The notes under the pieces are model-generated. The model was given only the letters and a program-made list of their open reading frames with translations, was not told the DNA's origin and did no database searches. This document shows, in pieces, positions 1 through 7,904 of a DNA stretch of 34,871 nucleotides; within the stretch, counting starts at the first letter, position 1; each line of letters starts with the position of its first letter. The stretch covers positions 1 to 34,871 of the forward strand of contig JAAYVI010000073.1 in assembly GCA_012517235.1 (NCBI GenBank). The letters run 5' to 3'. Source of the DNA: Elusimicrobiota bacterium. Its GTDB lineage: Bacteria; Elusimicrobiota; Elusimicrobia; Elusimicrobiales; UBA9959. The position numbers and the translations under genes were made by a program.

Positions 1-5
1 ATATG

Positions 6-34
6 TTTACATAAATAAGATTTATTTATATAAT
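6..34 (+). promoter_or_regulatory. Sigma70-type promoter of the hyp operon
   Basis: TTTACA (6-11) and a perfect TATAAT (29-34) are separated by exactly 17 bp. Initiation near 41 would give a leader of about 24 nt carrying GGAGG at 53-57, 7 nt before the hypC ATG. This suggests that the operon starts at hypC. Inside the spacer is a perfect 8-bp inverted repeat, ATAAATAA (11-18) and TTATTTAT (22-29), with a 3-bp centre. It could be an operator, although the sequence is very AT-rich. Confidence 0.8.
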
Positions 35-64
35 TTAATCTAATAATTATCCGGAGGAATATTT

Positions 65-286
65 ATGTGTCTTGCTGTGCCGGCTAAAATAAAAGAGATA
101 AAAGGTCATACGGCTACCGTCGATTTCGGCGGTACTCAAAGAGAAGTTTCTATTTCATTGGTGCCGCAGGTAAAAAAAGGCGAATATGTTTTGGTTCATG
201 CCGGATTTGCCATAGAGATTTTGAGTCAAAAAGAGGCAAAGGAAACACTGGACGTATTTGAAGAAATATATAAAAATGAACATTAA
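65..286 (+). CDS. hypC: Hydrogenase maturation chaperone HypC
   Basis: A 73-residue protein beginning MCLAVPAKI, the HypC/HupF signature; Cys2 is the residue exposed after Met removal. In the known pathway HypC works with HypD in the cytoplasm to hold the Fe(CN)2CO unit and deliver it to the [NiFe]-hydrogenase large subunit. Length is normal for the family. GGAGG lies 7 nt upstream of the ATG. It is the first gene of a hyp operon and its end overlaps hypD by 11 bp, which suggests translational coupling. No hydrogenase structural gene lies in the window, so the client enzyme must be encoded elsewhere. Confidence 0.96.
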   Translation: MCLAVPAKIKEIKGHTATVDFGGTQREVSISLVPQVKKGEYVLVHAGFAIEILSQKEAKETLDVFEEIYKNEH

Positions 287-1391
287 TTATTTCGAAGAAA
301 AATTTTGGAGAAATAAAGAATTGGCTCATAGTATGCTTTGCGAAATAGCTTCTCTATCTCAAAAAATAAACAAAAGCATAAATATAATGGAAGTTTGCGG
401 AACTCATACGATGTCAATAGCCGCTTCGGGTATAAGGAATATATTGCCTAAAAATATAAATTTAATATCCGGCCCCGGATGTCCTGTATGCGTTACTTCG
501 GCCGGAGACATAGATAGAATTCTTAAGTTTCCCAAAATAAATAAAAATTTAATAATTGCTACTTTTGGAGATATGATAAAAGTTCCCGGCAGCGAAAAAA
601 AAACATTAAGCGAAGCAAAAGCTTACGGAGCAGATGTCAGAATAGTTTATTCTCCTTTGGATTGTTTAAGAATAGCCGTTGAAAATAGCAGGAAAGAAAT
701 AATTTTTATAGGAGTAGGATTTGAAACTACCGCTCCATTAATCGCCGCTACCGTTAAAGAAGCTCATAATAAAAATATAAAAAATTTCTCTGTGGCACCG
801 CTATTTAAGCTTGTTCCTCCGGCATTACGTTATCTTTTAGATTCGAAAATTTCAAAAGTTGACGCTTTCATATTACCCGGACATGTAAGCGCAATAATAG
901 GATATAGACCATATTTTTTCCTGTCAAAGGAATATTTTATGCCCGGCACCATAGTAGGATTTGAGCCTTTGGATATTTTGAGAGGAATAATATTAATATT
1001 AAAACAAATAATATATAAAGATCCGGAACTTAAAATAGAGTATTCCAGAGCGGTATCGATCGGAGGCAATAAAACGGCTTTAAAACTTATGAAAGATGTG
1101 TATGGCACCTACGATGCTGATTGGAGAGCGATAGGTCCCATTAAAGATTCGGGATACGAATTTTCAAAAAAATATGAGAAATTCGATGCTTTTAAGAAAT
1201 TCTGTGTGGCACCGATAAAAGCTAAGGAGCCGGCGGGATGCTTATGCGGTAAGATCTTATTGGGACTTTCCAAGCCTGTCGAATGTCCGCACTTCGGCAA
1301 AAGCTGCAATCCTCAGCATGCCATAGGTCCTTGTATGGTATCGGCGGAGGGGGCTTGCGCGGCCTGGTATAAATACGGAATAAAAAAATGA
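276..1391 (+). CDS. hypD: Hydrogenase maturation protein HypD
   Basis: 371 residues from ATG 276. An upstream in-frame TTG at 258 is possible but less likely. Conserved HypD motifs appear in order: EVCGTHT, GPGCPVCV, TFGDMIKVPGS, VGFETTAP and LPGHVSAIIG. A C-terminal Cys-rich segment (CLCGK, VECPHFGKSC, GPCMVSAEGAC) should hold the [4Fe-4S] cluster. HypD is the scaffold on which the iron receives CN and CO ligands, with HypC and HypE as partners. The stop overlaps the start of the lysR gene in ATGA (1388-1391). Full length with all key motifs present; identification is secure, the start slightly less so. Confidence 0.96.
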   Translation: MNINYFEEKFWRNKELAHSMLCEIASLSQKINKSINIMEVCGTHTMSIAASGIRNILPKNINLISGPGCPVCVTSAGDIDRILKFPKINKNLIIATFGDMIKVPGSEKKTLSEAKAYGADVRIVYSPLDCLRIAVENSRKEIIFIGVGFETTAPLIAATVKEAHNKNIKNFSVAPLFKLVPPALRYLLDSKISKVDAFILPGHVSAIIGYRPYFFLSKEYFMPGTIVGFEPLDILRGIILILKQIIYKDPELKIEYSRAVSIGGNKTALKLMKDVYGTYDADWRAIGPIKDSGYEFSKKYEKFDAFKKFCVAPIKAKEPAGCLCGKILLGLSKPVECPHFGKSCNPQHAIGPCMVSAEGACAAWYKYGIKK

Positions 1392-2305
1392 ATATAGAAA
1401 CTCTTAAAGTTTTTAAAGATCTGATAGAAACCGGAAGTTTTTCCAAAGCGGCCGAAATGAATTACATATCTCAATCGGCCGTCAGTCAGCAAATTAAAAA
1501 ATTGGAATTTATTTTCAGAACCAGACTTTTTATAAAAAAAGAAAACGGACTTCAGCTTACAGAACCGGGAAAAATATTTTATAATTCGTCCAGAAAAATA
1601 GTTACCATATACAACGATACCATATCCGGGATAAAAAAAGACATAGCGCTTAAAAATAACGAAAAACTTAAAGTGGAAGCCATATATAGCGCCGGAATAT
1701 ACGTAATAGGAGATTATATTAAAGATTTTTTGAATTCAAATCCTTATACTCAAATAGATTTGCAGTATAAAAAATATAATGAAATTTTAGACGATATTGA
1801 AAAAAATAGAGCCGATTTCGGTTTTGTCGCATGCGGCGCTTCGGAAAGAAAAAACATATCGGGTATATATTTGAAGGAAGAAGAAATGGTTTTAATAGCA
1901 CCTATTAACGGCGCTCCTCACGGAGGGGAAATTTCCACAAAGGAAATTTCTTCTTTTAAACTCGTATTATTCGATAAGTGTTCTCCTTCGAGAAAATATA
2001 TAGAAAAAGCTCTTAAAGATAAAAAAGTTAAAATCAACGTTACTATGGAGATGGATAATATAGAGGCGATAAAAGCAACCGTAATTTCCGGAGCCGGAGT
2101 CTCGATAGTTCCTTCGTCTTGCGTAAGGCCCGAAGAGCCCGACTATAAATATAAAGTTTACAGGTTTTCCGATATGAAAATTACAAGACCGATTTATATG
2201 GTTTACAATAAAAAAAGAAAAATGTCTTCTTCCGCGTCGGCTTTTTTAAACAAAATGCTCGAGAGAAAAAGAATAGGATTGGAGGCTAAAGTAAATGCTT
2301 TTTGA
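1388..2305 (+). CDS. LysR-family transcriptional regulator inside the hyp operon
   Basis: 305 residues, the normal LysR length. The N-terminal winged HTH (about residues 1-60) has the typical pattern ETGSFSKAAEMNYISQSAVS followed by QQIKKLE. Residues from about 90 form the periplasmic-binding-protein-like effector domain, including the common segment VISGAGVSIVPSS. It overlaps hypD by 4 bp and hypE by 11 bp, so it is embedded in the operon rather than divergent, which is unusual for LysR proteins. I infer that it controls hyp and/or hydrogenase genes, possibly through the inverted repeat in the operon promoter. The effector is unknown. Confidence 0.93.
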   Translation: MNIETLKVFKDLIETGSFSKAAEMNYISQSAVSQQIKKLEFIFRTRLFIKKENGLQLTEPGKIFYNSSRKIVTIYNDTISGIKKDIALKNNEKLKVEAIYSAGIYVIGDYIKDFLNSNPYTQIDLQYKKYNEILDDIEKNRADFGFVACGASERKNISGIYLKEEEMVLIAPINGAPHGGEISTKEISSFKLVLFDKCSPSRKYIEKALKDKKVKINVTMEMDNIEAIKATVISGAGVSIVPSSCVRPEEPDYKYKVYRFSDMKITRPIYMVYNKKRKMSSSASAFLNKMLERKRIGLEAKVNAF

Positions 2306-3302
2306 AAATATCCCTTTGGCTTGCGGCAGCGGCGGCCGCTTGACTTCCGAATTAATAAAAGAAATATTTCTTAAAAACTTCTCTAACGAACACTTAAGAG
2401 ATTTGGAAGATTCGGCCGTTTTAAATCTCGATTCTCGCAATATAGCTTTTACCACAGATTCTTATGTGGTAAATCCTTTGTTTTTTCCGGGAGGAAACAT
2501 AGGAAAAATAGCCGTTTGCGGAACAGTAAACGATTTATCGGTAAAAGGAGCGGTTCCTCTTTTTATATCCTGCGGTTTCATAATAGAAGAAGGATTCCCC
2601 TTGGAAACTTTAAAAAAAATAGTTTTATCGATGAAAAAAGCGGCCGAAGATGCTAAAGTTAAAATAGTTACCGGCGATACGAAAGTCGTCGAGAGAGGTA
2701 AGGCGGATAAGCTTTTTATTAATACTTCGGGAGTTGGAGTTTTTGGAAAAAATTCCGCTTTAAATCAGAAGAATATAAAGCCCGGAGATTATATAATCGT
2801 GAACGGAGATTTGGCTTCGCACGGTATAGCGGTATTAAACGCAAGAAATAATTTGGGGATAAAAGGCGACATAAAAAGCGATTGCGCTCCTTTAAACGAA
2901 TTAATACATAAGTGCGTTTTGCCTTACAATCCTTCTTCGGTAAGAGACGCTACAAGAGGCGGATTGGGTATGATACTTAACGAAGCCGCTTTGTCTTGCG
3001 GATACTGTATTGAAATAGACGAAGATTCTTTGCCTGTTTCGACTCCCGTTAAAAGCGCTTGCGACATGTTGGGTATAGATCCTATTTATGCAGCCAACGA
3101 AGGAAAAGCCGTGATTTTTATAAGCGAAAAATCCGCTAAAAATGCTCTTAATTCTATGAGAAAGCATAAATACGGTAAAAAATCGGCGATAATAGGAAAA
3201 GTTTCATCTAAAAGAGGCGGAAAGGTCTGGATTAAAACCTCCATAGGCGCCGAAAGAATGATAACTATGCCCGAAGGCGAGCAGCTGCCGAGAATATGCT
3301 GA
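2295..3302 (+). CDS. hypE: Hydrogenase maturation protein HypE (carbamoyl dehydratase)
   Basis: 335 residues of the AIR-synthase/ThiL-like fold. N-terminal ACGSGGR, a nucleotide-binding region with TVNDLSVKGA and TGDTKVVERGK, and DATRGGLG are visible. The C-terminus ends PRIC: the last Cys is the residue that HypF carbamoylates and HypE then dehydrates with ATP to a thiocyanate, the source of the iron CN ligands. The intact PRIC tail predicts an active enzyme. GGAGG lies 9 nt upstream of ATG 2295. The start overlaps the lysR end, and the stop overlaps the next gene by 7 bp. Confidence 0.97.
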   Translation: MLFENIPLACGSGGRLTSELIKEIFLKNFSNEHLRDLEDSAVLNLDSRNIAFTTDSYVVNPLFFPGGNIGKIAVCGTVNDLSVKGAVPLFISCGFIIEEGFPLETLKKIVLSMKKAAEDAKVKIVTGDTKVVERGKADKLFINTSGVGVFGKNSALNQKNIKPGDYIIVNGDLASHGIAVLNARNNLGIKGDIKSDCAPLNELIHKCVLPYNPSSVRDATRGGLGMILNEAALSCGYCIEIDEDSLPVSTPVKSACDMLGIDPIYAANEGKAVIFISEKSAKNALNSMRKHKYGKKSAIIGKVSSKRGGKVWIKTSIGAERMITMPEGEQLPRIC

Positions 3303-4114
3303 GAATAAATATCTGGATTATAAGTTTTTTAATTACATTGTTTACCGCTTTTTTTCAAAGAGTTACCGGTCCGACATATCCGATAAAAGATAAAATAGAA
3401 ATTTCGGGAGAAAAAGTATTTTATAAATTTTCCAGAAGCTGTACGTCAAATAAAAACGATTGTATTCTTAAAATTTATTCTCAAAAAGATATGGATTTTT
3501 ACGTTTTATACAAAAGATATAAAACAAAAGATATTTTTTCGGAAATAAAATTTGAAAGAGAAAAAGGAAATAACTATTATACCGCTTATTTGCCGAGTCA
3601 TCCTCCGGCGGGAAAAGTAGAATACGAAGTTTATGCGGTTAACGAAAAAAAAGGAAAGGATAAAATTTATTTTTTAAAAAAATCAGTAGTAACAAGATTT
3701 AAAGGAGAAGTTCCAAATTTGATTTTAATTCCTCATATCATATTTATGTTTTTATTCATGTTGTATACGGTTAAAATTTTCATATCGGCAAATTTTTCGA
3801 ATCTAATAAATAAAAAAGAGATTTTTTTAAATATTTTTTTTCTTATTGCCGGAGGCTTTATACTCGGACCGATTACTCAGTATTACGCTTTCGGCGAGTT
3901 TTGGACCGGATTTCCTTTCGGAAAAGACCTTACGGATAATAAAACTTTAGTCATGCTTTTTGCCTGGTTATGGTCGGGATACTGCGTAATTAAAGATAAA
4001 AATAAAAAAACGGCGGTTAATATCGCTTTTATTTTGACATTTTTAACTTATCTTATACCGCACAGTTTGTTGGGAAGCGAACTCGATTATTCAAAATACG
4101 ATGCCGTCAAGTAA
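3296..4114 (+). CDS. Uncharacterised membrane protein in the hyp operon
   Basis: 272 residues, function unknown. The N-terminal hydrophobic segment (about 5-22) is followed by a probably extracytoplasmic, strand-rich domain (25-135) with a Cys pair (C49, C56). Four more membrane segments follow at about 141-163, 176-196, 217-233 and 240-261. Between the third and fourth lies a strikingly polar-aromatic stretch, QYYAFGEFWTGFPFG then DLTDNKT, that looks conserved. I believe similar motifs occur in uncharacterised membrane proteins of other bacteria, but I cannot name a family. It overlaps hypE by 7 bp and hypF by 14 bp, so it is co-translated with the maturation genes. A role in hydrogenase maturation or membrane attachment is inference from position only. 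Confidence 0.8.
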   Translation: MLRINIWIISFLITLFTAFFQRVTGPTYPIKDKIEISGEKVFYKFSRSCTSNKNDCILKIYSQKDMDFYVLYKRYKTKDIFSEIKFEREKGNNYYTAYLPSHPPAGKVEYEVYAVNEKKGKDKIYFLKKSVVTRFKGEVPNLILIPHIIFMFLFMLYTVKIFISANFSNLINKKEIFLNIFFLIAGGFILGPITQYYAFGEFWTGFPFGKDLTDNKTLVMLFAWLWSGYCVIKDKNKKTAVNIAFILTFLTYLIPHSLLGSELDYSKYDAVK

Positions 4115-6374
4115 AAAAATAATAATTTCCGGAACTGTTCAAGGGGTCGGCTTTAGGCCTTTTGTATGGAGAACAGCCGTAAAAAACAATATAAAAGGCT
4201 TCGTCTCAAATACTTCGGCCGGGGTTTTTATAAAGGCTGAAGGAGAAAATAAAGATTTAAAAAGTTTCGTAGAGGATTTGAGAAAACAAGCTCCTCCGGC
4301 TTCTAAGATATCGTCTTTTGAAATTTCCGATTTAAAATACGAGGGTTTAAAAAATTTTTATATAAAAAAAAGCAAAGAATCCAAAACGATCTCGGCTTCG
4401 GTTCCGGCCGATTTGGCCATATGTAAAGCATGCGCCGAAGATATAAAAGATTCTAAAAACCGCAGATACGAATATCCTTTTACAAATTGTACGGATTGCG
4501 GACCTCGCTTTACCATAGTTGAAAAACTTCCTTATGACAGACCTTTTACTTCAATGAAAAAATTTAAGATGTGTCCTTCTTGTTTTAAAGAATATAAAGA
4601 TCCGTCTAATAGACGTTTTCACGCTCAGCCTAATGCTTGTCCCGTTTGCGGACCTAAAGTTTTTTTATGGGAAGAAGGAAATATAACCTGCGAAAATAAA
4701 GAGGCTATTGAAAAAGCCGCCGATAATATAATTTCCGGCAATATATTGGCGATAAAAGGTCTGGGAGGATTTCATTTGGCCTGCGATCCTTTTAATTTTA
4801 AAGCGGTAAAGAGGTTGAGAGATTTTAAAGACAGACCTTTTAAGCCTTTTGCTTTGATGACGGACGACTTGAATACCGTTAATAAATATCTTCATATTTC
4901 AAAAAAAGAAGAAGAAATAGTATTTTCTTCCAAAGCTCCGATAGTGACTTTGAAAAAGAAAAAAAATAATTATTTTAATTATGTTTCTCCCAATTTGGAT
5001 AGTGTTGGCGTAATGTCGGCGTATACTCCTTTGCATCTCGTACTTTTTAAAATATTAAGAGAAAAAAAATTTCTAAGTCCTCTAATAATGACATCGGGAA
5101 ATCATAGGGATGAACCCATAACTAAAGATAACGAAGAAGCGGTAAAATTATTTTCAAGTTTAGGCCCTATCTTATTGCATAATAGACCGATACATAACAG
5201 AATAGACGATAGTTTGGTTTATGTCGACGAATTTTCTCAAGAAAGAATAATAAGAAGAGCCAGAGGATATGTTCCCGATTTTATTTCTCTTCCATTTTCC
5301 GCTAAAAAAGATATTTTCGCTTCCGGAGCCGATATAAAAAATTCTTTTGCTTTTACAAGAAAAAAAGAGCTTTTTGTTTCTCAATATATAGGAGATTTGG
5401 ACGATCGTAATAATTCGAATTTTTTTTGCGAGACATACAAGAAAACTAAAAAACTTCTCAAAGCGAATCCCGCTTCGGCGGTATCCGATTCTCATCCCGG
5501 TTATAGATCTTCTTCTTTGGCTTCTTCTTTGGGCTTTAAGCCTCAGTTTGTTCAGCATCATATCGCTCATTTTTTCTCGGTTATGGCGGAACATTCCATT
5601 CTAAATGATTGTATAGGCGTATCTATAGACGGTACCGGATACGGGACCGACGGAAAAATTTGGGGATGCGAGTTTTTTGTTTATAGAAATAATAAAGTTT
5701 ATCGGAAAGCTTCTTTGGAAGAATTTTGTTTGCCGGGGGGAGAGATATGTCTTTGGGAACCCTATAGGATTTTAGTTTCTTTGGCCTATAAGTTCGGCTT
5801 AGGAGAAAATTTAAACAAAATATTTAAATTAAAGGAAAAAGAAGTTATGGAGAAAATGATAGAAAATAAGATAAATTCTCCTTTGACTACTTCGGCCGGA
5901 AGGTTGTTTGACGCTTTTTCCTGTCTAATATTGGATAAAAAATATTCCACTTACGAAGCTCAGCTTCCCATGGAAGCGGAATCTATTTGTCCTAAAATTA
6001 GTTCGGCCGAGCCTTACAATTTTGAGATAGTAAAAGATAAGAATATTTTGAGAATATGTCCGAAAGAAGCTTTGGCGAAAGCTTTTAAAGATAAGAAAAA
6101 TAATACCTCGCAAGATATAATGTCTTATAAGTTTCATTTTGGTTTTGCTTCGGCCGTTTCGGAAATATGTTTATTATTGGCAAAGGAAAATAAAATAGAA
6201 AATATATGTTTTTCCGGAGGTTGTTTCCAGAATAGAAAATTTTCTTATTTTTTGACAAATATTTTGAAAAATAAAAAATTAAATCTTTATTTTAATTCAA
6301 AACTACCTTCAAACGACGGATGTATTTCCGCCGGACAGATATATTTTAAACTGCTTAAAGCAACAATAGCTTAA
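4101..6374 (+). CDS. hypF: Carbamoyltransferase HypF
   Basis: 757 residues, full length for HypF. Domains in order: N-terminal acylphosphatase (about 4-90, ISGTVQGVGFRPFVW); two zinc-finger-like CxxC pairs (about 105-185, including CKAC, CTDCGPRF, CPSC and CPVCGP); YrdC-like domain (about 195-375); and a Kae1/HSP70-like carbamoyltransferase domain (about 390-750) with VQHHIAHFFSVMAEH, GVSIDGTGYGTDG and FSGGCFQNRKF. HypF converts carbamoyl phosphate with ATP to carbamoyl-AMP and carbamoylates the HypE C-terminal Cys. The start overlaps the preceding gene and has no strong ribosome site, which fits coupling. hypA and hypB, for nickel insertion, are absent from the window. Confidence 0.97.
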   Translation: MPSSKKIIISGTVQGVGFRPFVWRTAVKNNIKGFVSNTSAGVFIKAEGENKDLKSFVEDLRKQAPPASKISSFEISDLKYEGLKNFYIKKSKESKTISASVPADLAICKACAEDIKDSKNRRYEYPFTNCTDCGPRFTIVEKLPYDRPFTSMKKFKMCPSCFKEYKDPSNRRFHAQPNACPVCGPKVFLWEEGNITCENKEAIEKAADNIISGNILAIKGLGGFHLACDPFNFKAVKRLRDFKDRPFKPFALMTDDLNTVNKYLHISKKEEEIVFSSKAPIVTLKKKKNNYFNYVSPNLDSVGVMSAYTPLHLVLFKILREKKFLSPLIMTSGNHRDEPITKDNEEAVKLFSSLGPILLHNRPIHNRIDDSLVYVDEFSQERIIRRARGYVPDFISLPFSAKKDIFASGADIKNSFAFTRKKELFVSQYIGDLDDRNNSNFFCETYKKTKKLLKANPASAVSDSHPGYRSSSLASSLGFKPQFVQHHIAHFFSVMAEHSILNDCIGVSIDGTGYGTDGKIWGCEFFVYRNNKVYRKASLEEFCLPGGEICLWEPYRILVSLAYKFGLGENLNKIFKLKEKEVMEKMIENKINSPLTTSAGRLFDAFSCLILDKKYSTYEAQLPMEAESICPKISSAEPYNFEIVKDKNILRICPKEALAKAFKDKKNNTSQDIMSYKFHFGFASAVSEICLLLAKENKIENICFSGGCFQNRKFSYFLTNILKNKKLNLYFNSKLPSNDGCISAGQIYFKLLKATIA

Positions 6375-6378
6375 ATAT

Positions 6379-7743
6379 TTATTGATAAAGCCATTTTAAA
6401 AAATCGTCCCAAATCCCTACCTGAGAAAACTTTAAGCCGTCATATTTATTGTCATAAGAATATTCGGGAAGATAAACAGCCAATCCGCCGGCTTTTTTGT
6501 ATGAATCTCCGGCATAGGTGTTTTTTATCAATATTGAATTATTTATAAAGTATTCTATGTCTTTCGCCTGAGAAATCAAACTTTGATTCTGAGAATCCTG
6601 CGAAGCTATTTTTATAAAATCTATCAAATCTCTCGAACCGGAAGCTTCGAATCCCAAAGATTTCTTTAAAGACTCTTTAATCTTTTCCTTTGAAACATTT
6701 TTCATGGCGGCATCGGCCCATAAATCCAATTTGTATCTTAATTCGTCTATTTTTGCGGTTTTTAAAGCCGATTGCGTAACTCCCTTTCCTTTTTCGGTGT
6801 AATATTCTCCGTATGCTTCTACCGCCGCTTTAGCCACTTCTTGCGTAGATAAAGAGGAGAGAGAATGAATCTTTTTTAGAAAATAATCGTATGCCCAGCC
6901 GTCTCCCGGTTCCGTTTCTTCCGAACCTACGATGATAGGTACGGAATCTTTAAGTTCGTAAACCACTTCCATCATCTGCATAAGACAGGCATCGGAAGCG
7001 TAAATATCCAGTTTGCCTATTTTGGATAAGGCCTGTCCAAGTTCCGGCGTAGAGATATCGTTACCGGTTTCGTCGTCCGAAGAAATGCCTTTTATCAGAT
7101 CCGGCATTATATTCTTCCTCTTCCATCCGTCGCCGTGATTCCATACCATAAGCATATATTTTTTTGCCGGGAAATTCTTTTTTGCCCAGAGAGCGAAATT
7201 AACAAGCTCCTGAGGATCTCCCATGTCCGATTTTGACAAGGTTTCTATTTCTTTGGATCCTATCAAATTTGTATCGGCGTCTTTTTGTATCAGAAATCTT
7301 TTAACTCCGGTGAAAGATGAAATACCTGTCGACGCCGCTGCGGAATTTTTATTCATATACGGAGGCATGGGAGGCCAATGAGGATGTATTCCCGGTCCGC
7401 CCCACGGATACGGATCATAGGGGTCATAAGGATCGTACGGATCGTAAGAGGGCGGAGTATAATTTATCCTTCCAGCTTGAACGACTATGTTCATATCGTT
7501 TCTCGGTCCGTAAACTTCCATTTCATTGATGTCTTTTAATACATAGTCGGCAAGATTATTTTTGCCGTTCATGAAAATCATTATCGTAAGTTCTTTTTGA
7601 GCCGATTTGTCCGTATTTAATTTCGGAGCAGGAATGTCCGAAGAATAATTTTTAATAAAATCCTTATTTATATTAGAAGCCTGTCTGTCAAAATCTTGCG
7701 CCTGCATAAATAAAGACGATAATATAACTATGTTTAATATCAT
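6379..7743 (-). CDS. Secreted clostripain-like (C11) cysteine peptidase
   Basis: 454 residues with a Sec signal (MILNIVILSSLFMQAQ), so probably exported or a surface enzyme. The C11/clostripain catalytic pair is recognisable: His in LMVWNHGDGW and Cys in YASDACLMQMMEVVYEL. AGGAGG lies 4 nt before the ATG. Before the catalytic His the chain has an unusual Pro/Tyr/His-rich loop with four tandem DPY triplets (coding DNA about 7398-7450), then a His/Trp/Pro segment. Clostripain-type enzymes are Arg/Lys-directed and often self-process at an internal linker; whether this loop is such a linker is unknown. The gene converges on hypF with 4 bp between stops and diverges from the histidine kinase. Confidence 0.9.
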   Translation of the reverse strand: MILNIVILSSLFMQAQDFDRQASNINKDFIKNYSSDIPAPKLNTDKSAQKELTIMIFMNGKNNLADYVLKDINEMEVYGPRNDMNIVVQAGRINYTPPSYDPYDPYDPYDPYPWGGPGIHPHWPPMPPYMNKNSAAASTGISSFTGVKRFLIQKDADTNLIGSKEIETLSKSDMGDPQELVNFALWAKKNFPAKKYMLMVWNHGDGWKRKNIMPDLIKGISSDDETGNDISTPELGQALSKIGKLDIYASDACLMQMMEVVYELKDSVPIIVGSEETEPGDGWAYDYFLKKIHSLSSLSTQEVAKAAVEAYGEYYTEKGKGVTQSALKTAKIDELRYKLDLWADAAMKNVSKEKIKESLKKSLGFEASGSRDLIDFIKIASQDSQNQSLISQAKDIEYFINNSILIKNTYAGDSYKKAGGLAVYLPEYSYDNKYDGLKFSQVGIWDDFLKWLYQ

Positions 7744-7763
7744 TGTGCCTCCTTAACTTCAAT

Positions 7764-7769
7764 ATTATA
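7764..7769 (-). promoter_or_regulatory. -10 element for the clostripain gene
   Basis: On the minus strand TATAAT is followed by a leader of about 14 nt containing AGGAGG (7748-7753) ahead of the ATG. No convincing -35 was seen, so the promoter may need an activator. Confidence 0.5.
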
Positions 7770-7793
7770 TCTTTATATGGTTTTAATGTTATG

Positions 7794-7853
7794 GGTCCTA
7801 TTTCCCTAATCTGAAATGGAAAAAGACCTATTCTATATCGGTTCTTTTTCTCC
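7794..7853. promoter_or_regulatory. Candidate operator array: three alternating 12-mer-like motifs
   Basis: Three related motifs occur between the divergent clostripain and kinase genes: GGTCCTATTTCC (7794-7805, plus), GGTCTTTTTCC (7818-7828, minus) and GGTTCTTTTTCTCC (7840-7853, plus). Their centres are each about 23.5 bp apart, close to two helical turns, and their orientation alternates. The last copy sits where the kinase -35 should be. The regulator is unknown. Confidence 0.4.
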
Positions 7854-7860
7854 GTAAATC

Positions 7861-7869
7861 TGGTATAAT
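7861..7869 (+). promoter_or_regulatory. Extended -10 promoter for the hybrid histidine kinase
   Basis: TGGTATAAT is an extended -10 (TGn plus perfect TATAAT). Initiation near 7876 gives a leader of about 29 nt with the ribosome site AGGGAGA at 7893-7899. Confidence 0.65.
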
Positions 7870-7904
7870 ACTATAACGGAATTCTACATATAAGGGAGAA
7901 TCTT

